Below, one piece after another: positions 53,688 to 64,000 of a stretch of DNA of 64,000 bases. The notes below the pieces were generated by a model. It did no database searches, had not been told where the DNA came from, and was given only the letters and a program-made list of their open reading frames with translations. Position 1 is the first letter of the stretch. Each line of letters opens with the position of its first letter. The stretch spans positions 61,287,436-61,351,435 of the forward strand of contig CM038232.1 in NCBI GenBank assembly GCA_021442155.1, in the 5' to 3' direction. This DNA is from Cymbidium sinense (Eukaryota; Streptophyta; Magnoliopsida; Asparagales; Orchidaceae). A program made the translations under genes and the position numbers.

Positions 53688-54604
53688 ATGGCAGAAAGTT
53701 CAGCTGCCGGACGCCGCAGAGAATTATGGTCGAGAGAGGCTGTCGGCAATGAGTGCAAATGTTGGGAAATGATGGACCCAGAGATTTTGGCTCTCATCTT
53801 CACAAGGATCCCAGCCGATGAGTTGTCGTGAACTGTGCCTTTCATCTGCTGCGGGTGGCAGGAAGTGGTGTTGGGGCTGGTCAGAGGTTGACATTGTGGA
53901 ATGGTGTCATCGGGTTCACATCACCGATGTTATCGATGCCGCCGTGAGGAAGCTTGTCCACCGGAGCCGCTACACGATCAAACGACTCTTCGCCTTCAGC
54001 ATCGGAAACTGGGGATTTTCACTCGCTGCCTCTTTGTAATGCTTGCCATTCATCTAGCTTGTGCACTATCTCTTCTTAAGAATTCAGATTATATATTCTT
54101 ACTGAATGATATTTGTTTAAATAATCAGTGAAAAAAATCACTGACTTGATGTGTACGTGCAGCGGGAGTGACCTCAAAGTGCTGGAAATCCCAGGTAGCG
54201 AGGTTAGCAATAAGTTTGTAGAGAAATATTCAGGAAACCTAAAATCCCTACAAGTTTTGGACATCAACAACTGCCATAATATCACTCCGAAAGGAATCGA
54301 AACACTGGGAAAGAACTGCACGTCAGTTATCGAACTACGAAGAAACATGTTTTCCCCCGAGTTCTACGAAGGCCAAGCCATTAAAATCGACGAAGCTGAG
54401 GCGTTAGCTGTGGCCAAAACTATGCAAGGGCTTCAGAAGCTGCATCTTCATTTTGGGCGCTTTAGCGACTATGGATTAGATGCCATTCTAAGCAACTGCA
54501 AGGCTCTATCTTATCTTGACCTGATGGAGTGCTGCAACGTGAAGCTAACTGGAAGTATTGGCGAGAGGTGCTATGCCCTTAAGCTCTTCAGAGATCCTAG
54601 TTAA
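53688..54604 (+). pseudogene. FBW2/SKIP1-like F-box and LRR protein gene, exon 1 broken
   Basis: Such proteins join SCF ubiquitin ligases through the F-box and bind targets by leucine-rich repeats. From ATG 53688, exon 1 reads WEMMDPEILALIFTRIPADEL, the start of an F-box, then has an in-frame TGA at codon 47 where Arg is likely, then TVPFICCGWQEVV. A frame change follows near 53872, and the reading continues VDIVEWCHRV and AVRKLVHRS. An intron has GT at 54036 and AG at 54162, rejoining AAS-F-GSDLKVLEIPGSEV in phase. Exon 2 (54163-54604) is fully open, with LRR-like LQVLDINNCHNITPKGIETL and GLDAILSNCKALSYLDL, ending RDPS-stop. Total length is near that of the family, about 300 residues. One nonsense and one frameshift make it a pseudogene unless the assembly is wrong. 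Confidence 0.85.
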
Positions 54605-55448
54605 CACAGCGTTCCCAATATTAATTAAACTGAGTATTGATTTATAATGTAATTCATATATTAGGCATGCTTCTTCCTGTTAAAATAGTTAATATTTAAA
54701 TGTAGTTAATGCAAGTCCAACAAGATAAATTTTAGATAAGGCTCTTCAATATTTTTAATAATGTATTATTAGTTAACTATTGCAAATTATTAATACTGAA
54801 ATAAATTAAAAAATTAACATCATATCATGATATATTTTGTATTAAGATGAGAATATTTGTATTATATGTTTCTTTAAATTTATATATTATGTAGAATAAA
54901 TTAGTAGACAATCATAATATATTTTTTTATCATGATTATTATCATTAATATTCGATGCTCATCTTACTAGTCATCATACCTCTCAAACTATCTAAAGAAA
55001 AATTGTTGCTGGACATACCTTCACATGATGCATATTGCTGATTAACATTTAATACACATTATATTGATCTTTTAATTTCCCCTCTTATTTTGAATGCACT
55101 TAATCTATTTGTGCATGTACTACATTTTTTAGCAATGCTAAAATAATACTCCCTCTAAAGTACAATATTCCAACACATAATAATAAGATTATATTTTTCA
55201 TAGTAATTAAACTTATCTTTTATAATAAAATAACATTAAATTAAAATAAGTCTAAATTTTATGAATGTAAATTTAGTAATCATTAAAGATTAGCATAAGC
55301 AAACTTGTATCCATAAAACACAACCCTACAAATATAACACCACATAAGTGATGATGTAAGATTAAAATAAAGCATATAATTGAGTGCATATTTATTAACC
55401 ACAATAAATGTAAGATAATCAATTGCACATGACAAATAATTTATGCTT
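54605..55448. other. AT-rich DNA between the F-box pseudogene and the right inverted-repeat arm
   Basis: No open frame of note, no RNA gene and no similarity to the LTR families here. It may hold the 3' UTR of the F-box gene at its left. Confidence 0.5.
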
Positions 55449-55562
55449 CAAGTAGGAGCAATTGGATTATTAAGCACAATCATAACGGTTTACTCAATCA
55501 CTAGAGAAAATGAAGCATTCAACTTATAACTAAATGAACATTTAAATATACAAAATAATTTA
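55449..55562 (-). repeat. Inverted repeat, right arm, 114 bp
   Basis: Reverse complement of 53562-53675, about 90 percent identical by eye. Outer edges align at TAAATTATTTTG. Confidence 0.9.
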
Positions 55563-55849
55563 GTAAATATACTAGGATTCAAACTATATAATAAAATCTT
55601 ATAAACACAAAAATGTGCATGTGATTTGACATCTTACTGGCTTATGTTCATACTGCATTAAATTAGGAGTTCACTAACTCTCATTTACTTGCAAGTTAGC
55701 CAACAAATTAGTACATTTAGTACACCATCTTTAAAAGCGAAGAGCACTCACATCTTGATATAATAAAAGCACCAAAACCCAATTTTTACAATCAATGTTT
55801 CTTTTATGTCCTTTAAGTGCTTGGTTAGCCTAATCTAAGTAAATATTAT
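55563..55849. other. Short anonymous segment, nothing recognised
   Basis: AT-rich DNA between the inverted repeat and an LTR fragment. No coding signal or matching repeat was seen. Confidence 0.4.
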
Positions 55850-56620
55850 TGTTGGCCTCATTTTTAAAGAGGTTGATACCTATCCCTATTCTAGTACTTA
55901 GGATTTAATCCTAGATTAGGGGCTTCCTCACCTAAACCCTTAAGATAGTTCCTTAATGCTTAAGTGGGCACTAGTCCCAAGGTTAAAATCAAAACAAACA
56001 AACTAAAATTAAAATCAAAATTAAGTTGAATGGAATTCAAAACTCAAAGCTAAACTAAAACTAAACTAAAATAAAAACCTAAGGTTATACTTAGATTAAG
56101 CTACTAGACCTCCATAAGACCTCACAAAGCGTAAATATGGTAGGACAATTCAAAAATCCCTAAACCCAACAAAATCAAATAAATTTAAGAGACTCATTTA
56201 AATTTAAATTAAAGCCTAATTGACTCCTAATTAGGTTAATTGGACTAATTAACTTAAATTGTCCTATTTGGGTCCTATTGAATAAAAATTCAAACTAAAG
56301 TCAAATCTAATCAAAATTAATTTAATTTGAATCTATTTCATAGTTAGAGTTGTTATTCAGACTTAATAAAACTCAATTCAAGTTTAATTGAGGTTTAATT
56401 TAGCTTATTAGGCCATTTGTCCCAAGCTTACCACTAGGCCGAAATCATATCTAATAAAAAATTAACTCAAGTGCAACTTTTAAAATGCTTAAAATCATCA
56501 TAAAAATTCAATTAAAATAAAATTGAAGCTAAACTAATGCCCAATTTGGTCAGTTAGATCATTTGACTCAAGTTGACCCAAATAAACCTTATTGAGCCAA
56601 TACTCAACCAATTTGAAATT
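55850..56620 (+). repeat. Divergent LTR fragment related to the giant family
   Basis: It opens TGTTGGCCTCATTTTTAA and has the first landmarks of the family start ('aggatt', 'cttaagatagttccttaatg', 'taagtgggcac'), then enters a 'ttgacccaa' part and is cut at 56620 by the next LTR. It is much further from the other copies than they are from each other, suggesting an older subfamily. Confidence 0.65.
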
Positions 56621-58239
56621 TGTTGACCTCATTTTTAGAATGAGTTCTCAACCCCTTCATCTTAGACATAGGACTCCTCTTAGACACTAAGAGTTTCCTT
56701 AGTCTTAAGACACTTCTAGTGATTAGGTGAACACCTGACCTAACCTTAGAGACTTAGAAGAGTTAGTCATAAGAATAGGTCATGCCTTAGGGGTGTTAGG
56801 AAAATTTGCCTACCCTATAGCTTGAACCAACTCCTCACTTCCTTCCTTCAAGTCAAACTCCAAATCAAGTCTAAACTAACTCCAAACTTGAAATCAAATT
56901 AGCTTCAAACTCAAATTAATTCCAACTTGATGGATTTTCTTAAACTCAAAATCAATTCCAAATGATTGAAGCTTATGATTGAAATCTAAATCCAAAAAAT
57001 CTTTCCTAAGTCACTTTGATTCTATCTTATGGACTTAGCCTAAATCAAATCCAAATCAATTCAAATTCAAGAAATTTTCTCATAACTCATTTATATTCTC
57101 ATATGTATTCACAAATATATATGAAATATATATGAAATATAAATTCAAATATCCCAAAATCAATTCAAAACTCAAATCCAAATTCAACCAAAATTCAACC
57201 TAAGCCTTTCAAGTCAAAATATTGAACTTAGCCAAATCAAATTCAAATCAAGCCAAGCCCTTGATTTTCCTTCATGATTCAATCAATCCTTCAATCATGA
57301 ACCCAAATATAAACACAAACTTCAATCATCAAACCAAAAATAAATTCAAAAATCAAACCCAAGTCAAACTCATGTTCACCCCTTTGAACTTGAAATTGTC
57401 AAATGAATCAAAACTCATTTGACTCCAAACCACTTACAAATGGATTTATATTTCAATCATTAGTTCATATATGAGTTCAATCAAACTTGATTCAAGCCTT
57501 GATCAAGTCAATGAACCCACTTAGGCTTGCTTGACCCAAAGTATATCCTTTGAGCCAAATTCTAATCCTACCAAAATTGGATTGAACTAAGCCCAACTAA
57601 GCCTCATATTATGAGCAACAATCATCATGAGATGATCAATCACTCAAATTGGGTAAAACCAAGTCAAACCAAAGGGTTGACCAAAGTCAACACTTAGACA
57701 AAATAAAACCTAAACTAGCCAAAATCTATCATATGTCAAATTGATTGAAACCATTGATCAAAACATTCATGATCAATGTTTGAACTTCACTAAGTCATCA
57801 TTTGAGCCTAACCTAGTCCAATTGTCCACTTGACCCAAGTTGACCCAACTTGACCTAAAAAATCAAAATATGTCAAAACTTGATCTAACCCAAATTGATT
57901 GAAACCAATGGGTCAAGTTTATTTCAAATCACTTTTTGAACTTGACCAAAGCCTCAATTGGCCAACTAGACCCAATCTAACCCAACTGACCTTGAACCCA
58001 ACTCAACCTAAAAGGTCAAGTTGAACCAAAATCAAATTAAACCAAAATTGATTGGAAACAAAGATACCAATACATTTCATGTGACCAATGAAACCTAAAC
58101 CAACCCATGACCTAACCTAAATAGGTCAAATGAGTAAAATTGGTCAACTTGACCAATTTGACCTAAATAAAATCAAATGAACCAAATTAAATATAAATCA
58201 AATTGAACTAAACCAATGATGTGAAAACATTTCAAATGG

Positions 58240-58345
58240 ACATATGAACTTGACCCAACCCTTGGTTTGACCCAATTTGACCAATTGGTCAACTTGACCC
58301 AAGTTGACCCATTTTGACCTAAATGGGTCAACATGAGCCAAATTA
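58240..58345 (+). promoter_or_regulatory. Dense TTGACC (W-box-like) cluster in the LTR U3
   Basis: Six TTGACC and two GGTCAA hexamers lie in about 100 bp, including the palindrome TTGACCAATTGGTCAA. This is the densest part of a segment shared by all LTR copies. Confidence 0.5.
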
Positions 58346-58789
58346 CATCAAATCAATTCCAAATTCATTGAAACTTGGCACAACCCATTTATCAATCATA
58401 CCAAACATACTCAAACTAAAATCCGAGGCAAATGACCATTTTACCTCTAGGTCAAGGAGTAACCTATGGCCAATTCCACTTGAAATTTGGCCATATCCTT
58501 CTAAAGGCCACTTGGCACTCTCTTAGTGGATCAAGTGGACACTAGTGAGCATGGTGCACTTGACCCATTGGGTTTGGGTCAGCCAAACCCAACCCAAGGT
58601 CAAAATTGACCACTCACTTGAAAACAAGCACATGGGAATCACTCTCACACCTTGTTTTGGACATGACAACTTCAATACCCCCTCTGGAAAAAATCGAACC
58701 ACATGCAACCCTGAACGGCCTAACAAACCCATTGAATAGGGTGAATTGGATCAAAATGGCAAAGGGAAGCTAGGCCGTCCGATTCACCT

Positions 58790-58810
58790 AGGGGGAGATA
58801 TACTCCCCCT
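58790..58810. other. Conserved palindrome in the LTR
   Basis: Identical to 47778-47798, at the same place in this LTR. Confidence 0.7.
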
Positions 58811-61800
58811 AATCTCATTTCATTTTCACGGACTCTCACTATCGATTGAAGCTAGGAAACTCAGAGCAAGCATTTGCAAGTTTCCCCAAGATTCCTAGAG
58901 CCATCTCCAATTTTCCTCTTCTCGATTTCTTCAAACCAAAAATAGGGGAGCTCCTTTGAATTTACAATTCATCCAATACTCAATATCAAGCCAATTCATC
59001 CTTCAAGCACCTTGAGGGGACTTAATCGAACTCATTCCAAGCTTCATCCAAGTTCTCCAAGAGAGAGGGAGGTAGACCAAGGCCGAACCCAATTGAAGCC
59101 CACCTTGGTCAATTGAAGGATCTACTCAACCTCAACCCCTCAAAACTTCAATAGAGCTTCGTCTCAACTAGATGAAGCTACCTCAATGAATTGGAGCGCT
59201 AGTGATAGCCTCCAGCGAGGTATGCCCTCAACTCGAGCTTAAAATAGGGAGTGTGTGGTCCTTTGTAAAAGAAATTTTTACCTCATGCAAAAGTGACTAT
59301 TGGATTTACTTGTGCTTGCTCTTAGATGGTGTGGGTTGAGTTTGAGCTCAATCCGAGCTCAAATCTTGCCCTAAGGGACAGACGGTCTTTGTCTCCGGCA
59401 GGCGAGCTCAGGGATGGATCATGGACTGTCCGTCAGCACATTTTGGATGGACAGTCTTGATCTCTAATTTAATATCTTAAGAATCGTGGGCTCAATCTCT
59501 ACCATCTGATATCTGATTGGACGATCTAGAGAGAATGATAGCGCATCCGGATGTGACAACTTAAATAACCCACATTGTGCCACATGGAAAGACGCTACGC
59601 CGTCCCATGGTCGACGGATTAGTTAATAATTAGGAATTTTAATTAATTTTTAATCACTGAATCTTCAAATATTCATAACTAAATATAGAAAAATCAGATA
59701 AACACAAAATAAAATGCATTGTGAAGATAATTCAAAGGGAATAATCTACAATTAAGTTCAATTGATTTTGAATAGTGATACTTTCTGAATCTAGGTTTTA
59801 CTGGAAATTTAATTATGTTAATTACTCTCTAATTATCCCACTAATTAATTCTAAACTCATGTACGTTTAGTGGAATGACTTTTGTCTCCCTTAATTTTCT
59901 TGGGATTTATTATTGGTTTAATTAGGGTAATTACTTGGTTCATACCTAATTACCCTCTTAATCAATTAAATAATTAATTAACCTTTTAAATAGTGATAAA
60001 TCCATTAATTAAGTTTGCTAATCATGTTAGAACAGTGAGTGGACTTAGGGAATGAGATTAGGGTTCTTTCCCATATCTTCTTTTCCTAAGTTTATTTCAT
60101 TTGAATAAAAATCTAATTAAGGTAAAAATTAATTAAATAACTTTAATCACTTAATTAAATGGCTTAATTAATCAAAGTTTTAAAATCAAATCAATCTAAA
60201 CTTAATCATTTTTTCTTGGGTAGGTGCTTAGGTGTTCAAAACTTAAGTAACTTAAGGAAACCAAAATCCAACCCACATGTGTGGGAAGGGTTATGAAAGT
60301 ACTTAAATTAAACCTTTTAGCTTAATTAATCACTAATTATGAGCTAATTGCATTATGCCCTTTCTTTCATAGGTGCATTGCTGATTTAAATTCCTTGTGT
60401 AATTTTATGTCATATATTGGCTCATAATTATTTGATTAAATATGTTAAAGTTGTGTAGGTAAGGAGTAATTAATGAATTTAATATACACCTTAACCTAAC
60501 CAAAGAAGAAAATCAATCTAATCACCCTAAAAATTAAACTAAAATAATACACATATGTGGGAATGGGTTAGGACTAGCAAACCTTTTCACATTTCCTAAA
60601 TCCAAATCAAACTCAAAATAAAACAAAAATCTCTTTAAAACAATTTTGGTTTACTTTAAATAATCTTATTTATAAGATTATATTTAGGAATTAATTAGGG
60701 TGAATGACTTTACATGCTTTCATCATTTTATTTCTTTCCTAGCATGCTAAGTGTGTATGTCATATGAAAATCATGTATTCATGTCTTTTAAAAATCAAAT
60801 TAAAAATGAAATGTTTCCTTTATGTCAAATTGCATGTTTTGGCTAAACTAAGAATATGAATGACTATTATCACTATTAAATATAAAATTATTTTAAAACC
60901 TATGAATTAAACATCAAAACTAAAAGGTATGCTATTTATAATTATTTATGAACTTGCTTATGAATAGTGTAAAATATGTTATGTGATTCTTCCTCTTTTC
61001 TTAACATAGAATTGTATAGGATTTGCAAAGTGTATAGTCTATTTGAAAAGGACATAACACTTGCTTAAATAAATTCCTATACACTCCTATGTCATGACTT
61101 AAGAAGGTATTCCACATCACACATAAAAACTAAACAATCAAACTAAAACCAAACAAACATAAACTTTTGCATCTTTCTTTTTCCATTCATTTCTTTTTGT
61201 ACATGCACATGTATTTAAGAAAAGTGGTATATTAGTCTGGACAACCCCGGGATTGTGAGGCTTTAAATAGCCCTAAGTAGGTCTTGTACCTTACACCCAT
61301 GGTGCTAATAGTCAGATTCACTTATGTCTTTTATACTTGTAAATGTGCATTTGAAAAATGGATAAAATAATCACTCTTTTTCTACTTAATAAAATCATGC
61401 ATCATGAAGCATCCAAATTTCCTTAAACAAATTCTCTTAGCATTCATCATTAAGGTGTACTAAACATTTCCATTTGTATGTATATATATGCTTAGGATTC
61501 ATCCATATGCATGTTACACAAGTTGGGAAAGAAATGAAGTGTTGTGTGTTTTGTGATAGTATTTCACTTTACTTAATCTTAAAATGTCTTTCTTTTTGAA
61601 TATGTTTATTTAGGAAAAATCTAAATTAGATTAATTAAAACACATAATAAAACATTCACTAAACAAAAATTAAACATGAATCTACCTTAGAAATTACTTA
61701 AGGTAGGAAGGAAAGAGAAGTTCTCTTCTCTTTACCTCTCTTTACAACACTTCGTAATTAATTGTAAGTTCATTCAAACCTAATCAAATCACAAAATAAA

Positions 61801-62522
61801 AATAAACCAAATCAATTAAAACACTTAAATGAAACCACCCTCTAAGTCGAAGAATTTCACATTAAGAAAATTCCAACCTTAAATCCTAGATAAACATACC
61901 ACACAAACCTTAAATGGCAAGCACATTAGGCTAAGTCACCACTTCTAGCTTTAGGTTAGGGTGGTGCATGGTTTGATGTTTGCTTTTGTTTTATGATATA
62001 TTATTTTAGTCTGGATAATATGGTGTATGAGATCGAATGGTAGGATGATTTAGTATAATCATTGTCTCGTAGGGGATTGTGCTTAAGGCACTAATAAAAT
62101 ATAAAATTGCTTTTATCAGGTGCTTATACCCCAAGCATAACCTAAAATAGGCCAAGTGGACTTGGTTACCCATATTTGGGGCGGTAAGTCTAATTTATAC
62201 TTATACATGCTTGGGATTGTATGATTTGTTTAGCTAATCTCTATTTTGCAAGTTTTAATTAGATTTCTTTTTTCTCATTTTTATGTAATTTTATAATTAG
62301 GATTTTGGAATGATTGTTATGGGGGATTAGGATGAACATTGGTCATAAGATTACATCTTATGTATCATGTGAAACCTTTGGAGCAACCAAATTCTAGCCA
62401 TCCAAAAGAAGGAAGCAAAAGAAGAAAGAAGAAAGAAGAAATAAGAAAGAAGAAATGAAGAATGAAGACCTCCATAACAATGAATTCCTTCTTGATTGTA
62501 ATTTATTCATTTTTAATCTAGG

Positions 62523-62533
62523 TTGTATAAGGG
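62523..62533 (+). promoter_or_regulatory. TATA-like box of the 56621-64000 LTR
   Basis: TTGTATAAGGG, followed by TAAAAGC. A GAAGAA-rich tract ends about 60 bp upstream. Confidence 0.6.
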
Positions 62534-63257
62534 TAAAAGCACTACCACAATTTCTTTTCGTGCAGTACCAACCACAAATGACTTTTTATTCTTTTGCGTT
62601 AGCTTTATAAATTGATTGATATTTATTTAGCTTATGCACTAAGATGGGATCTTTTCCTAGTTTATTCCTTACTTTGATGTATGGCCTAGATGATGATTAG
62701 GCTCTTAAAAAATAAATTTTCTATCCAAATAATCAATTCAAGCTAAAAGTAAAGCAACTCATAACCTCACCTAAAGCCTAGGTTATAAATCAAGATAAAA
62801 GAATTAGCAACCCCTTAGTTGGATGTTGTATTTCTTTTCTCACATCATGCATAAAAAAGCACATTATTTCACTCTTGATTGGAGAGCTTTCACCTTTGTC
62901 AGAGAACTTGGCTTGACCTTTGAGAGCCATGGTGGAAACACACCTCCTTATCTTGCTAATTTTGGCCCATAATCTAATTTCTCATGCATTAGGCATATGA
63001 ATCTTAAAGCCCGTTCAAATTGATTGTCCAAAAATAAAAATAAAAAATGTAATTAAATTTATATTATTTTAAGTCATTAAATCATACCCTACATGATCTA
63101 GTCTCTTAGGGAGTGTGTTTAAGGACTTAGTCTCTTTTTAAATAAACAATAACCTAGTTATCTTGCAAAAATATATGACTTGCCTACATGTATTTAAAAT
63201 CATAGGAGGAGTTAATTGGCGGCCACCCCCAGACAGTTGTAAGTCCAACAATAGGGT

Positions 63258-63285
63258 GGTTTATCCTCTCTTATGGAGGTAAACC
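63258..63285 (+). other. Conserved covarying hairpin
   Basis: GGTTTATCCTC pairs with GAGGTAAACC, loop TCTTATG. It is the reference form for the changes seen in other copies. Confidence 0.7.
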
Positions 63286-64000
63286 AAATACCCTATTTTC
63301 ACCTTAGATTTAGGTCGTGCTTTTGCCCCTTGCCAAAGCTCCCTAGATTTAAGTTTAGAGGTTGCTACTTCCCTTTGTGGGCTACAAGCATGAATCCTTA
63401 CCTCTTAGGAATTTCCATGACCTTGTATCATGGAATTGTAAGTCCTAGATTTCTAATAAAAAAATCAACTCAAATGAATCAATTCAATTTCAAAAATATA
63501 AAGCCCAACCATAGGATAGTTTGGGATGCTTACTAGGCTTCTTAGTATCTTAAACATCCCTTACTTGTCTCCATTTGGCTTCGATAAGAACTCCCTTCTC
63601 TTGATTGATCCCACTTGACTTTCTAATAAATCAATCGATTGATAGTCCTACCTTTCAAAATCTTTGGAGACAATGATCATTTACCTTAATCTAGAGTATT
63701 CCTAAGGAATCTTGTTCCTTAGGATGTAATTAACTACAGAGGCTTGCCCCTACAGGGAACTTAACAAATCTAGTTTAAAATAACCCTACTTTACTTTTAC
63801 ATGTAAAGTAAGGGAAGAATCTATGGTACATTCCAAAGATCCATAGTCCGAGTCCTTATCAGAGTCCATTAGGGTGGTGACCCTATCTTTTGAGATAGTA
63901 CACCTCTCCTCAATGTCATACCTGATCACCCTAATAAGAGCATCTACAAATCTATATGATGTCCCAACAAGGTGTTATATATTTCTATTTTTATTTACTC

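Larger units (their letters stand above)
56621..64000 (+). repeat. LTR of the giant family, cut about 28 bp before its end
   Basis: It opens TGTTGACCTCATTTTTAGAA inside the older LTR fragment. All landmarks follow: TTGACC-rich U3 (57480-58340), palindrome, GC-richer block, TTAATTAA-rich block, conserved block (61228), GAAGAA tract (62400-62465), TATA box and hairpin. The last bases, ATTTACTC, align with a point 28 bp short of the LTR end in the 13564-20893 copy, so an internal region or solo-LTR flank should start just outside the window. Confidence 0.9.

Noticed and set aside
63273..63536. Small frame also visible at 14106-14297 and partly at 30588-30869
   Set aside because: Sequence is shared because the LTRs are homologous. 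The frame is broken by stops in the 45534-52762 copy and changes fall at all codon positions, so a conserved peptide is not supported.

Overview
This window is repeat-dense, AT-rich nuclear DNA from a land plant, almost certainly a flowering plant. The evidence is a Ty3/gypsy retrotransposon with Tat/Ogre-type features (two RNase H-like regions, a GGCGACTCC-type primer-binding site, enormous LTRs), Copia-type LTRs with an initiator-Met-tRNA primer site, a plant RTE-type LINE ending in a TTG repeat, and a broken plant F-box/LRR gene with one intron. The species cannot be named from this sequence. I see no intact host gene. Every coding region I recognise carries stops or frameshifts.

Layout. 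(1) 1-20893, minus strand: most of one giant Tat/Ogre-type element. Its 5' LTR is 13564-20893 (7.3 kb) and its primer-binding site 13538-13555. A leader filled by about 30 tandem stem-loop units lies at 10735-13145, and decayed protease, RT, RNase H and integrase at about 9740-5268. A 3' untranslated region with ~320-bp tandem repeats runs 1880-3790, and the first 1259 bp of the 3' LTR close the window edge. Capsid-type gag coding is not visible. (2) 20894-22295: a Copia LTR and primer site, minus strand. (3) 22300-31770: an RTE LINE, plus strand, split by a 6.95-kb solo LTR of the giant family (24302-31255). (4) 31771-35343: anonymous AT-rich DNA, a second decayed Copia LTR, and a minus-strand fragment of a second Tat element. 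(5) 35344-53561: plus-strand LTRs of the giant family, nested or in tandem, with only about 1 kb of 3' internal sequence kept and a primer site after the 45534-52762 LTR. (6) 53562-55562: a 114-bp inverted repeat enclosing a broken FBW2/SKIP1-like F-box gene. (7) 55850-64000: a divergent LTR fragment, then another LTR that should end about 28 bp beyond the window.

The many LTR copies work as a natural alignment. They share a TATA-like box, a downstream hairpin whose arms change in a compensated way, a palindrome whose centre changes while symmetry is kept, two short strongly conserved blocks, and a U3 crowded with TTGACC (W-box-like) motifs. The strongest candidate for something undescribed is the leader array at 10735-13145: about 30 stem-loops that mostly share a 10-nt loop while the stems vary with pairing preserved. 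Coordinates of repeat edges are by eye, good to a few bases where a terminal motif is visible and to tens of bases elsewhere.
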